From: Roseiarcus sp963717215
GTDB lineage: Bacteria; Pseudomonadota; Alphaproteobacteria; Rhizobiales; Beijerinckiaceae
DNA length: 64,000 nt
NCBI GenBank assembly: GCA_963717215.1
Contig: CAVQVS010000006.1
Location: 1,204,740-1,268,739, forward strand
Reading direction: 5' to 3'
Shown here: positions 35,710 through 44,681 of the stretch, one piece after another
Numbering within the stretch: the first letter of the stretch is position 1
Layout of the letters: each line of letters starts with the position of its first letter
Translations under genes and position numbers: made by a program
Notes under the pieces: generated by a model
Database searches by the model: none
Told to the model about the DNA's origin: nothing
The model's input: only the letters and a program-made list of their open reading frames with translations

Positions 35710-37223
35710 GAAGGCGCCTGCGGGCTGCCTTCGAATTTGTCGAGCAGGCTGCGCTCAGCTCGCGTCAGAAGCTCGGCGGGATCGAGAATGAGAAGGATTC
35801 GCGCCGCAGCCTCGATAGTTACCACGCCATTGACTAGCCGCGCGATATCCTCGGTGAGATCCGGCGCGTCCTTGATGGCGTCGGCAGTCGTACGCAGCAC
35901 TTCGGACACGCTGTCGACGATCAAGCCCGCCCGGTGGCGTCCCGTCTGAACCACCACGAGTCGACGGCACTCGCCCTCTTCGAGTCGGGGCATGTCGAAC
36001 CGCTGCCGCTGATCGATCACGGGGAGAACAGCGCCGCGCAGGTTGATCACTCCCTCCACGAACTTGGGCGCCTTGGGGACCCGTGTAACCCGATCCGGTG
36101 CGCGCGCCACTTCCACCACCGCTTCCACCGGCAACGCGAACTCGTCGTCGCCGAGGCGAAAGATCAAAAACTTCCGCTCCTCGCTCGCCTCGTCGATCTG
36201 CGGTTTCAATCGCGAGGCATCGCGGGCTTCGCCGAGCCGTTTCATGACGTCTCCCCGAAAGAGCTGCTCTGGCTCGAGGACCGAGACCAGCCGCCGGCCT
36301 TCTTCGCCACGATAGATCGACTTGATGCGGGCCTCGCCACCTGAACGGGCCTGAATCAGAGGCGGAACGGGATCGATCAACGCCGGGTCGGCCGCGATCA
36401 CGGCGCGAGCGCGATCGGCGATGAGACCGACTAGCTCGCCGCCGACGGCCGCGACGATGACCTTTTCGCGGACTTGCGAAATGGGAGCGACCGCGAAGCC
36501 TAGCAGTTCGCGCAAGGAAACCAGCGGAAGCAATTGGTCGCGAAACGCCATCATGCCCGCGACCGTCTTGTCGACGCGGGGCGCGGCCGTAATGGCGCCG
36601 GGCAGCGCGATAATCTCCTGAACGAGACCCAGATCGAGAGCAAATTCCTGGCCCGCGACGTCGAACGTGACGAACGCCTCGCGCACCTCCGCCACCACGT
36701 CTGGCGCACGCATCGTAATGACGCTCCGTGCCACGTTTGAGCGCCCCGGGCGGACGCGTCGGGCGAACGTCTCCGCAAGAATCGCCGGGACGTCCAGGAT
36801 TTTCGCCGAGCCCTGACCGTCGCCCAGCGGAAAGGCGCCACTCAATTTCTCGCCTTGTTCGACGCTGACTTGCGCCGATCGCGTGTCAATCCGCTCGGCC
36901 TCAATTGTAACGAGCGCATCGATCGCATCGACTACGATCGCAACGGGGGCGGCGCCGTCGAGAACGATCGCGCGCGCGGCAGCGTCCGCCTCGCTTTCAA
37001 GGTCGAGCAAAGCCCTCAGGCTGACGACCGGAAGAACGGCGCCGCGCAGGTTGGCGACACCGATGAGCGCTCTGGGCGATTGCGGCACGCGCGCCGTCAC
37101 CGGAAGCCGTATGACTTCGGCCACGGTTTCGGCCGGCAGCGCGTACACGCGCTCCGAAATGCGGAAGACAAGAAAGCGACGCTTCACGGAGCCAGACGTC
37201 TCCGCGATCACGGCGCTCGTCAT
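35706..37223 (-). CDS. cheW: Triple-domain CheW coupling protein
   Basis: A 505-residue protein made of three CheW-like domains: about 15-150 (FLVFRISERVYALPAETVAE), 185-320 (FVTFDVAGQEFALDLGLVQE) and 345-490 (FLIFRLGDDEFALPVEAVVE). Each has the VINLRGAVLP-type strand in some form (GVANLRGAVLPVVSL; GMMAFRDQLLPLVSL; GVINLRGAVLPVIDQ). An ordinary CheW is about 160 residues. Multi-CheW proteins could build altered array lattices between receptor and kinase. Overlaps mcp and cheB by four bases each. Confidence 0.9.
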   Translation of the reverse strand: MTSAVIAETSGSVKRRFLVFRISERVYALPAETVAEVIRLPVTARVPQSPRALIGVANLRGAVLPVVSLRALLDLESEADAAARAIVLDGAAPVAIVVDAIDALVTIEAERIDTRSAQVSVEQGEKLSGAFPLGDGQGSAKILDVPAILAETFARRVRPGRSNVARSVITMRAPDVVAEVREAFVTFDVAGQEFALDLGLVQEIIALPGAITAAPRVDKTVAGMMAFRDQLLPLVSLRELLGFAVAPISQVREKVIVAAVGGELVGLIADRARAVIAADPALIDPVPPLIQARSGGEARIKSIYRGEEGRRLVSVLEPEQLFRGDVMKRLGEARDASRLKPQIDEASEERKFLIFRLGDDEFALPVEAVVEVARAPDRVTRVPKAPKFVEGVINLRGAVLPVIDQRQRFDMPRLEEGECRRLVVVQTGRHRAGLIVDSVSEVLRTTADAIKDAPDLTEDIARLVNGVVTIEAAARILLILDPAELLTRAERSLLDKFEGSPQAPS

Positions 37224-39148
37224 GCCCGCGGTTTCAAGGCGTCTGCGAGAGAGGCGATCTCCTCGATCGCCGCTGCCAGATCGTCGGCGCCCTGCGCCTG
37301 TTCGGTCGATGCGGCCGCAGCTTGGCGAGAGGCGCCGCGCGCCTCCTCGGCGGCTGCCGCGATCTGGCGCGCGCCCTCTGACGCTTCAGCGACGCTCGCC
37401 AGAATGATTTCCGCGCCTTCCAGGATCGCCTGATTGGCGCTGCTCAGCGCACTCATGTCGTCATCGACCTTGTCGAGTGCCGCAAACACGACGCGATTTC
37501 CCTGGATCTCGGCTTCGGCATTCCCAGCGACCTGTTCGAGATCGCGCTTGAGCGTTGCGATCTGATCGAGAATTCCAAGCACCGTGTCCTTCGCACGCTC
37601 GACATTCTGCGACGCATCCCGCGCCAAGCTCCTGATGTCGTTCGACACGACGGCGAAGCCGCGTCCAGCGTCGCCAGCGCGCGCAGCCTCGACCGAACCG
37701 CTGACCGCGAGCATGCTCGTCTGCACCGCCATCAAGGCGATGGCGTCGACGATCTTCTCAATCCGGCGCCCCACCGTTTCCGAACGCACGATCGTGGCCA
37801 TGCTTGTTCGCGTATCTGCGAGCGCCGCGTCGACACCGTCGACCAACCGGCCAACGACAGCGCGGCTCTCCTTGAGAGCGGCCTCCATTTGCGAGACGCG
37901 CTCCCTGTAATCGTGAGTCGTCTTCTGCGCGAGCTTGCCGCTATTCTCGATCTGGACGAGCGCCGCCGAAGTCTCGTGGGTGGCGGACGCCTGTTGTTGC
38001 GAACCGCGCTCGATTTGTTGAACGGCCGCCATAATCTGCGTTGCGGCGGCGGTCAGTTCCTGGATCGTCGCCGAAAGCTCTTCGGCGGTCGTGCCGATCT
38101 GCTCAGGGACCGATGCCGGCGCCGTTCCTCCGCGAAGTTTGTCGGCGAGCGCCGCCAGCGCGCGCGCGGCTGTCTGGCCCTGGTCGAGCGCTTTGACCTG
38201 CTGCTGAACCGCCGATTGCGCTTCGCCCGTGCCGGCCGATTGCTGCTCGGCCGCACTCGCGACCTGCTCCGCGCCTTTCTGCGCTTCGGACGCCGCCCTC
38301 TCAGCTTCGAGGGCCGCGTTCAGCATTGCCTCGTTTCTCTTTGCAATTCGTCGCATGTCCTCCCGGCGATTGTCGAGGGCCTCGACGACCGCGGCTGCAG
38401 CCTTCGCTTCCGTCGCGGACGCGTCAGCTGCTTTCTTCACCGCGCCGACGACGCCGCGGACATCGATCTGAATTTCACCCGCGAGCCTTCTGACCTCCTG
38501 CGAGCTCTTGTCGGAGGTCTCGGCCAGCGCCCGAACCTCGTCGGCGACAACGGCAAAGCCTCGACCGTGATCGCCGGCGCGCGCCGCCTCGATTGCGGCG
38601 TTCAAAGCCAGGAGACTAGTCTGGTCAGAGATGCGGCTGACCGTTTGTGTGATCTCGCCGATGTTTGCCGCGCGACGCTCTAATTCCGCGATGATCTCCA
38701 CCGTGGCGCCCTGCCGCTGCGCGTTGCGCTCGGTCGCCCGAGCTGAAGCTGTGATGCGCTCGGCCGCGTCGCCGAGCATAATTTGCACGGTCTCCGTGCG
38801 CCGCCGCAGGGCTTCTGTTTCGCCGCGCGCTGCGCGAAGGCCGTCGAATATCCGTTTGATCGCTGCGAGTTGCTCCTGCGACGCGCCCGCGGCCTCCTCG
38901 GCACCCGAGGCAATCTGCTCCATCGATTTGCGTAATTGCTCGGCCGCCGCCGAAGCCTGCGTCAGTCCGCTCGCGAATTGCTCGGTTGCGGCAGCAACTC
39001 GTTCGAAGAGGACTGCGGCCGACGAGGTGCCGACTTTTTCGTCCGGAGGGGAAAGCTTGGTACGAGGCGTTGATTTCGACACAGTGAGTACGGAAGGAGT
39101 TTCAAGAGAAGACCGGGTCGCGATCTTCGAACTTTTAACAAGTGCCAT
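37220..39148 (-). CDS. Soluble methyl-accepting protein with two signalling hairpins
   Basis: A 642-residue, almost wholly coiled-coil protein with no membrane segment or sensory domain. Two receptor hairpin tips are present: residues about 173-209 (ISDQTSLLALNAAIEAARAG, then RGFAVVADEVRALAE) and 469-510 (ALMAVQTSMLAVSGSVEAAR, then RGFAVVSNDIRSLAR). The first tip is canonical, while the second is altered (AVSGSVEAAR for ALNAAIEAAR). The protein heads the che operon. A cytoplasmic receptor without an input domain suggests sensing through a partner protein. Confidence 0.88.
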   Translation of the reverse strand: MALVKSSKIATRSSLETPSVLTVSKSTPRTKLSPPDEKVGTSSAAVLFERVAAATEQFASGLTQASAAAEQLRKSMEQIASGAEEAAGASQEQLAAIKRIFDGLRAARGETEALRRRTETVQIMLGDAAERITASARATERNAQRQGATVEIIAELERRAANIGEITQTVSRISDQTSLLALNAAIEAARAGDHGRGFAVVADEVRALAETSDKSSQEVRRLAGEIQIDVRGVVGAVKKAADASATEAKAAAAVVEALDNRREDMRRIAKRNEAMLNAALEAERAASEAQKGAEQVASAAEQQSAGTGEAQSAVQQQVKALDQGQTAARALAALADKLRGGTAPASVPEQIGTTAEELSATIQELTAAATQIMAAVQQIERGSQQQASATHETSAALVQIENSGKLAQKTTHDYRERVSQMEAALKESRAVVGRLVDGVDAALADTRTSMATIVRSETVGRRIEKIVDAIALMAVQTSMLAVSGSVEAARAGDAGRGFAVVSNDIRSLARDASQNVERAKDTVLGILDQIATLKRDLEQVAGNAEAEIQGNRVVFAALDKVDDDMSALSSANQAILEGAEIILASVAEASEGARQIAAAAEEARGASRQAAAASTEQAQGADDLAAAIEEIASLADALKPRA

Positions 39149-39309
39149 GGGTTATCCAAGTCTAACTACACCTGAGACAAGGAACGGCGATCAGCGGTCG
39201 GATAGGGAGCAGTTCCTCGAATTCGCACCGTAGGTGCTTTTTGGGCGGAGACCAAGGGGGCGACGCGCCCTTCAAACAGTGGAGCAACCTTTGATTAGTC
39301 GGGGTCGGG

Positions 39310-39592
39310 ATTGTCACGTGAACTTAGCTTCGGCCGAACGAGAGTCGAAGGGCTTGGCCCTTGTTTCAGGCGGCAGTCGCCGCCCGCCAATTCTGAAACG
39401 CTTCGCCTCTGAGAGCGCGGTGAGGTATTGCGGGAAATGAGATGGCGTTGGAGGTTGAACGAGTTCTGGACTGCGGCATGAACGGACACGAACCGCTGTG
39501 CTGATCCGGGCGATTTGAACCGCTGCATCTTCCGCTCGCGGCGACGAACCGGCAGGTGCGAATTCTCGGCCCGATTGTTTCTCCGCACGCCC
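39310..39592 (-). pseudogene. IS6-family transposase C-terminal remnant (inverted)
   Basis: The C-terminal third of an IS6-type transposase: NNRAENSHLPVRRRERKMQR, FKSPGSAQRFVSVHAAVQNS, then FNLQRHLISR. The ENSH part carries the last DDE glutamate. It is cut at about 39592, where a second IS6 fragment starts in the opposite orientation. Diverged from the other two IS6 copies in the window, with frame breaks after ISR. Confidence 0.7.
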
Positions 39593-40005
39593 TAGGTCGG
39601 CGACCGTTGGCGTGACAAGACCCTCAAGAAATAAGGCTTCGCACCCGACGTGCTGATGACCGACAAGCTTCGCTCTTACGGCGCGGCAAGGTCCGCGATC
39701 GGATTGTCGGCGCGCCACGAGCAGGGATTGCGCAAGAACAATCGGGCTGAGAATTCGCACCAGCCGACACGACGGCGTGAGCGCAAGATGCAGCGTTTCA
39801 AATCGCCCGGATCAGCCCAACGCTTCTTGTCTGTTCACGCCGTCGTCCACAGCACGTTCAACGTCCAACGTCGTCTCACTTCCCGCCGCTCACTTCGCGT
39901 CCTAAGAGACGAAGCGTTCCAGACCTGGCGAGCCGCCACCGCGGCCTGAGGTGGGCGCCGCCTTCCAAACCCGGCGCCGCGCCGATCCAAGTTGGTGTGA
40001 CAGCG
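39593..40005 (+). mobile_element. IS6-family element, 5'-truncated
   Basis: C-terminal half of an IS6-type transposase (GFAPDVLMTDKLRSYGAARS, NNRAENSHQPTRRRERKMQR, FKSPGSAQRFLSVHAVVHST, ending WRAATAA) with an in-frame stop just before GFAPDV. The terminal repeat survives at about 39973-40005; its reverse complement begins GGCGCTGTCACACCAACTTG and matches the end of the copy at 45.79 kb. Not functional. Confidence 0.75.
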
Positions 40006-40008
40006 CCG

Positions 40009-40644
40009 CTAGGAGAATTTGCGCCTGTTGATGGCGTCGCGGATGCGTTCGGCGCTGGGGCCCGTCGGCCGTCGGTTGGGAGCCGCGCTGGCCAGGTGCT
40101 CGACCCGGGTGAAGAGGCCTCTCATCACGTCGCCCGTCCGTGTGTCGCCCCCCGCGAAGAAGGTGGCGGTGTCGGAGGCGGCCAAGGCCTTGAGGAGGAT
40201 AAGCGTCGCCGGCGCCGCGACTGAGCCGACGAGCGCGTGCTCGACCAGCGCATTAAGATCATTGAACGCATTAGCGTCGGATCCGAGATCGTAGAGCAAC
40301 ATGACGAGCCACACGCCGGTGAGCGCGAGGAGGCCGTTCAAAACCAGTCCAAGGCCCAGGTCTCCGAGTGCAAGCTGGAACACCAGGCCAACCACCGCCG
40401 CCTCGAACAGGATGCAGCCAAGGACGGCGGCGGTTTCGGTTGAGCCGATCGGGCGGTCGATAACCTTCTGGACGAGTCCGGTCACCTGGAACGGCAGGAG
40501 ATGGAGTGGCGTGTTGTCGAAGCTCGGCCTGAGACCGTCAAGCCCGGAAGGACTGCGCGCGGCCGCGTCCAACATCCCGACGCCGACCTTCAGCCCAAGC
40601 GCGATAAGGACAAGCGCAGCAAGACCAAAAATGAACGTCCTCAA
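40009..40644 (-). CDS. Hypothetical membrane protein
   Basis: A 211-residue protein with hydrophobic segments at about residues 3-24 (TFIFGLAALVLIALGLKVGV), 70-95 (TAAVLGCILFEAAVVGLVFQ), 97-120 and 138-155. The C-terminal 45 residues are soluble and basic. The start is a TTG at 40644. No family recognised. It lies directly after the end of an IS6 remnant, so its downstream region may have been rearranged, but the frame itself looks complete. Confidence 0.6.
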   Translation of the reverse strand: MRTFIFGLAALVLIALGLKVGVGMLDAAARSPSGLDGLRPSFDNTPLHLLPFQVTGLVQKVIDRPIGSTETAAVLGCILFEAAVVGLVFQLALGDLGLGLVLNGLLALTGVWLVMLLYDLGSDANAFNDLNALVEHALVGSVAAPATLILLKALAASDTATFFAGGDTRTGDVMRGLFTRVEHLASAAPNRRPTGPSAERIRDAINRRKFS

Positions 40645-40729
40645 GCTCTTTGCTCCGATTCCGGCTGGTGCATCCGGCCGATGAGAAACGCCTGGCGGTC
40701 AGCCGATATTCCACTAAAATAGCGTAAAA

Positions 40730-40935
40730 TTGTAAAGAAGAGACTAAGAATACTCGTGGTGGGGGATGAGCCTCTTATCCGTTCTCCATGGCCGAAGCGC
40801 TCAGAGAGCGGGAAATATAAGTGGTGGAAGCCGCGTCGGCTGACGAGGCTTGGCGTATCGAAGCGGGTGGATTGGTAGACTTGGTTTTCACGGTTCATCG
40901 GATGCCGGGGTCCATGATGAGCGCTCAACGAAGTG
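40730..40935 (+). pseudogene. Response-regulator receiver remnant
   Basis: Broken receiver domain in several frames: ILVVGDEPLIRS (acidic pocket), MAEALREREYKVVEAASADE, then EAGGLVDLVFTVHRMPGSM, where the phospho-acceptor Asp of the usual FTDHRMPG reads Val. At least two frameshifts are needed to join the parts. The sequence after about 40935 (KWAIDAARDEFVRSGKELAT in another frame, stop at 41021-41023) seems to belong to something else. A dead gene truncated by the IS3 insertion. Confidence 0.55.
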
Positions 40936-41027
40936 GGCCATCGATGCAGCTCGTGACGAGTTCGTGCGCAGTGGAAAAGAGTTGGCTACGCGCCAAGCCA
41001 ACGGCGCCGTCCTCGATCGTTAGTGAA

Positions 41028-42273
41028 GTTGCCCCGCTTTGATGGACGGGTTGGGGCTTAGGCGGGCTTGGTTAGGTATGATGTCCATTCGTATTCGATG
41101 GGCGACAGATAGCCCAGGGCCGAGTGGCGGCGCGAGGGATTGTAGAAACCTTCGATGAACTGAAAGACAGCCGTCCGCGCCTCGCTATGAGATCGGAAGC
41201 CACGCCGATCGGTCAGCTCGCATTCGAGGGTGGCGAAGAAACTCTCGCACATCGCATTGTCGTGGGCGTCGCCGACCGAGCCGCTTGACCAATGGTTGCC
41301 CTGGAATCGATTGTTCCGGTAGCGACCGACGTGTACTTGCGAACCGCGATCCGAATGATGGACGACGTTGTCAAGCTTTCGGGCTGCGATCGCCATGTCG
41401 AGAGCGTCGAGTACGACGCCGGTCTTCAGATCGGCCGAGAAGGCCCATCCGACGATCCGGCGCGACCAGGCGTCGAGAACGACCGCGAGGTAGAGAAAGC
41501 CGGCCAACGTCGGCAGGAAGGTGATGTCGGCCGCCCACAACGCGTTCGGCCGCTCGGCCATGAAGTTGCGGCGGACGAGATCGCTGGCGGGATGATGGTC
41601 CCTCGCCTGCCGCGTCGTGACCGGTGCGCTTCTGCGCCGGCTGACGCCCTATCCCCGCCCCTCGCATCAATCGAGCTATCCGCTTCCGCCCAACCGAGAG
41701 GCTATCAGCCTTCAGCTTGGGCCATGAACACGCGGCGCGCCATAGGTTCCATGCGACCCGGCGTGGATCGTGCGGATGCGACGCGTAAGATCGGCGTCGA
41801 CGCTCGCCCGAGCCGAAGCTGGTCGGCTCCGCCAGGCGTAATAGCCCGAGGTCGAAACCTTCAGGACCCGGGCCATTGTGCGAATGAGATACACGGCCTG
41901 GTGCGCGCTCATGAACCGGTAAACCCGTTCGGGCTCGCCTTGCTCTCCCGCGCGAACCAGGCTGCCGCCTTTGCCAGGATGTCACGCTCCTGACGCAGGC
42001 GATGGTTCTCACGTCGAAGGCGCCCCAGTTCATCCCGCTCAGCGCTTGTTGGTCCGTCAACGCGCTTGCCGGCGTCCCGCTCGGCTTGCCTCACCCAAGT
42101 GGAAATCGACTGTGCGCTCGGCTCGAACTCACGCGCCAGCTCTTCGGGCGTGCGTCCAGATCGCACCAGATCGACCATCTGTCGCCGGAACTCCGGCGGA
42201 TAAGCGGTTCGCTAACGCGGCATCAGACACCTCCAAAGTCAACTTCAAGGGTGTCCACAAAACTGGGTCAACT
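41028..42273 (-). mobile_element. IS3-family element, degenerate
   Basis: About 1.25 kb bounded by imperfect inverted repeats near 41028-41047 and 42253-42273 (minus strand reads TTGACCCAGTTTTGTGGAC). OrfA (MVDLVRSGRTPEELAREFEP) has a nonsense TAG at codon 4 (42213-42215) if started at 42224. OrfB reads in three frames: LIRTMARVLKVSTSGYYAWR, then LKADSLSVGRKRIARLMRGA, then NALWAADITFLPTLAGFLYL with DDE motifs VVHHSDRGSQ and NAMCESFFATLE. At least two frameshifts. It inserted into an IS630 remnant. Not autonomous as written. Confidence 0.85.
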
Positions 42274-42702
42274 CCAGTTTCGACGATCTGCAACTCGACG
42301 ACTTTTTCCTCCAGGAGGCGCAGGGTCCATCTGGCGCAGCCGCCGGAGCCGGCCCGCAAGCCAGAGCGATCAGCTTGGCTTCCGCGGCGCCGTCGAAAAT
42401 CCGGCGCGGGCCGATTTGGGATTGTACTTGCGCGTCAGGACGGCTTCACAGCCTTCCTCCAAAAGTTGCCGTCGCGTCCGCTCGATCGTCGGGATGCTGG
42501 TGTCCAGCGCCTCGGCGATCCGGCTGTCGCTCCATCCCTCGCCGGCCTCCGACACGTTCGCCTTCAACAGAATGCGGGCCTTCGTCAGCAAATGCCCGGC
42601 GCGCTTGCCCCTGCGGATAAATGCCTCAAGCTGGGCGCGTTCCTCCTAGCTCAGCCTGACAACGCCTTCTTGACGGCAACCTCTTTGCTGGCCACGAATC
42701 AT
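42274..42702 (-). pseudogene. IS630-family transposase N-terminal remnant
   Basis: N-terminal helix-turn-helix part of an IS630-type transposase: ASKEVAVKKALSG from a GTG near 42694, then in another frame KARILLKANVSEAGEGWSDS, RIAEALDTSIPTIERTRRQL and LLEEGCEAVLTRKYNPKSAR, and finally ARWTLRLLEEKVVELQIVE. Two or more frameshifts separate the pieces. The gene is cut exactly where the IS3 inverted repeat begins. Confidence 0.75.
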
Positions 42703-42960
42703 CTCCATCGCGCCATCGCGACGGCAGGGATTCAGACAATCCCATCAAACGCAATGACGTGAGCCACTAGTGGGAGTTCATGCTGTCAGGGGCGTCGCCC
42801 TGCCGCAAGTCGATCGGCCTCGCGTCGGAGGAAGATAAGCTCATTTATGAGGGGACCCCTATCCGACTCCGGAGCGAAGTAGGCGGCGATCAGGCGCTCG
42901 GCCTGGACGCGGAGGGCGGCGTGGACGCGATGGCGGCTCGCTCGCGGGCCGTCAGATGGT

Positions 42961-43548
42961 TCAAGGTTTCCCTTGGTCGGTTCTTGGCTGGCTAGTTCCT
43001 GGCACAGGCATTGTAGACCGAGCTTTCACGCCGGTCACCGTCACGCCATCCGACGGGCGGCAGAGGTTGACTAGGACTTGTCCAAAATACGCACCCGATG
43101 GATCGTAAGCGGCGCGACGAACCCAGCAGTTTTTAGGAATGATCAGGGGGGGAATGTCTGCCCCTACGGGACCGGGGACATAGACGCCGGTTAAGCCGTT
43201 GCTGATGCTGGCGGCATTTCCCGCGCCATAGCCATAGCCGTTGAAATAGCCATTTCCATTGCTATAGCTATAGCCGTTCAAATAGCCACTGCCGTTGAAA
43301 TAGCCATAGCCGTTGAAATAGCCGTTGCCAGACCCATCGTCATAGCCATTGAAATAGCCATAACCCGGGTTGTAGAAACCGAAGCCGCAACCGAAACCGA
43401 AACCGCAAAGACCACCAAGGGAACCGAGGAGGCGACGGTGGGGGTGGAAAGCGGGGAAGCCGCCACCGGGAAGGCCGCCAAAGCGGCGTTCTGCGCAAGC
43501 GGGAGCGGCGAGCAGGATCATCAGCAACGCGAGAAGAGAGCGTAACAT
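42961..43548 (-). CDS. Secreted Gly/Tyr/Asn-rich repeat protein
   Basis: A 195-residue protein with a Sec signal peptide (MLRSLLALLMILLAAPACAE). Residues about 45-110 are a low-complexity tandem array of NGYxYFNG-type units (GYGYFNGYDDGSGNGYFNG; GYLNGYSYSNGNGYFNGYGY). The C-terminal 85 residues are a separate non-repetitive part (IPKNCWVRRAAYDPSGAYFG, QVLVNLCRPSDGVTVTG) with two Cys that may pair. Probably periplasmic or surface-located; function unknown. It has no close neighbours on the same strand. Confidence 0.65.
   Translation of the reverse strand: MLRSLLALLMILLAAPACAERRFGGLPGGGFPAFHPHRRLLGSLGGLCGFGFGCGFGFYNPGYGYFNGYDDGSGNGYFNGYGYFNGSGYLNGYSYSNGNGYFNGYGYGAGNAASISNGLTGVYVPGPVGADIPPLIIPKNCWVRRAAYDPSGAYFGQVLVNLCRPSDGVTVTGVKARSTMPVPGTSQPRTDQGKP
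43216..43365 (-). repeat. Tandem repeat inside the secreted protein gene
   Basis: Imperfect 15-24-base repeats of the form GCCGTTGAAATAGCC (plus-strand reading) with interleaved CATA/CATT spacers. They encode the Tyr-Phe-Asn-Gly array. At least six units are visible. All changes keep the reading frame, which suggests selection on the protein rather than on DNA. Confidence 0.7.
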
Positions 43549-43811
43549 TTCATTCTACCTGGCCACCGTCCAGTCGGCCTCGGAAGAAACTCTAGGCCCA
43601 CCTGTAATGATCCGTATAGCCATCGTTCAGGACGGCTTCTCCCGCTATTTGCGCACGTTATTTCAGGTTATCGCGCGCCATATGCGGCCAGCCTGACGCT
43701 GGATAGACTAGGGCCTGTTGGGATTCAGAGCTCTGGGAAAATTCGAGGCGGCCACGGAGCCATCGGCGCACCCGAACAATCTTAGGCCCCGGCGCAAGCT
43801 GGGCTTCTCTG

Positions 43812-44183
43812 TCATTGCGCTTTGCGCATCAGATCGTTCACTTCGCCGAGCAGCTCATTCGCTCGATAAGGCTTGCCGACGAAGCGGCCATCATCGGGAA
43901 TTTCCGCCTCAGCGGGCTTTATCTGACCGGAAGTGATGACCAAGAGGATGCTGGGCCAACGAGCGTGAACCTGTCGCGCAAGGTCCATCCCGTCGCATGA
44001 GCCGGGCATTTGAATATCGGTGAAAAGCAACCGCACGTCGTCGCGGGTTTCGAGCAGTTTCAGCGCGGCGTCGGCGTTCTCGGCTTCGACGACCCCAAAA
44101 CCCTGTTCTTCAAGCAGGCCGGCAGCGTACAGGCGCAGAAGCTCGTCGTCTTCAACTACGAGGATTGTCGGCTTCGCTCCCAT
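43812..44183 (-). CDS. Single-domain response regulator
   Basis: A 123-residue receiver domain: ILVVEDDELLRLYAAGLLEE (acidic pocket), phospho-acceptor Asp56 in LLFTDIQMPGSCDGMDLARQ, ILLVITSGQIKPAEAEIP (switch residue) and RFVGKPYRANELLGEVNDLM (Lys). This subtype, often with FTDIQMPG and GKPY, is common in Rhizobiales and frequently acts with orphan hybrid kinases. Stand-alone here; its kinase is not evident. Confidence 0.88.
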   Translation of the reverse strand: MGAKPTILVVEDDELLRLYAAGLLEEQGFGVVEAENADAALKLLETRDDVRLLFTDIQMPGSCDGMDLARQVHARWPSILLVITSGQIKPAEAEIPDDGRFVGKPYRANELLGEVNDLMRKAQ

Positions 44184-44198
44184 GAAATCGCTAACCCA

Positions 44199-44555
44199 TT
44201 AACGCGCCTCAATGTTCCCTGTGTCGAGAAATGGTTGGGGTCGCCCGTGGCGTTCTTCCATGAACTCAACCCCGGCCTGCCGGCCACCCACTCGGCCCAT
44301 CATGGTCGACGACGAGCGTTTAGCCAGACTTCGCCGGCTAGAGCGTCCCAAAGTTGCTTGGCCGAAGGGGGTCGAGCCGGGGGTCCCAGCCGGCCTAAAG
44401 ATTAAGCGGGCGCGGTCCCACACTTCTAAGCCATCGATGGGGCCCTTGCGCTTTGAAGACGTCTCTGCTCGCACGAGTGCGGCTCTGTCCGGTAGACTGC
44501 GGGGTAGCATATCGACGCTTGCAATCTGGCCACCGCGCAAGAAAGAGCACCGCAT
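44199..44555 (-). CDS. Small hypothetical protein
   Basis: A 118-residue frame. I choose the ATG at 44555, since GGGAG lies eight bases before it. The first 58 residues (MRCSFLRGGQIASVDMLPRS, then SKRKGPIDGLEVWDRARLIF) resemble short orphan proteins of alphaproteobacteria with a KGP-x-G-x-EVWD motif. The remaining residues look unlike that family and may come from a frameshift. Function unknown. Confidence 0.4.
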   Translation of the reverse strand: MRCSFLRGGQIASVDMLPRSLPDRAALVRAETSSKRKGPIDGLEVWDRARLIFRPAGTPGSTPFGQATLGRSSRRSLAKRSSSTMMGRVGGRQAGVEFMEERHGRPQPFLDTGNIEAR

Positions 44556-44681
44556 GATTGTATCTCCCATTTCTACGAAGGGAGTTCGCGGTTTTCCTTG
44601 AAATGGAAAGAGCGTTTGCTCTCAGTCATCGTCTTCTGACGATACAAGACTATCGGTTACAGAAGGAACCTCTAATCAATA

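Noticed and set aside
43216..43365. Short regular repeats that might be a CRISPR array
   Set aside because: Units are 15-24 bases with no unique spacers of constant length, stay in frame, and encode a Tyr-Phe-Asn-Gly array inside a signal-peptide protein.
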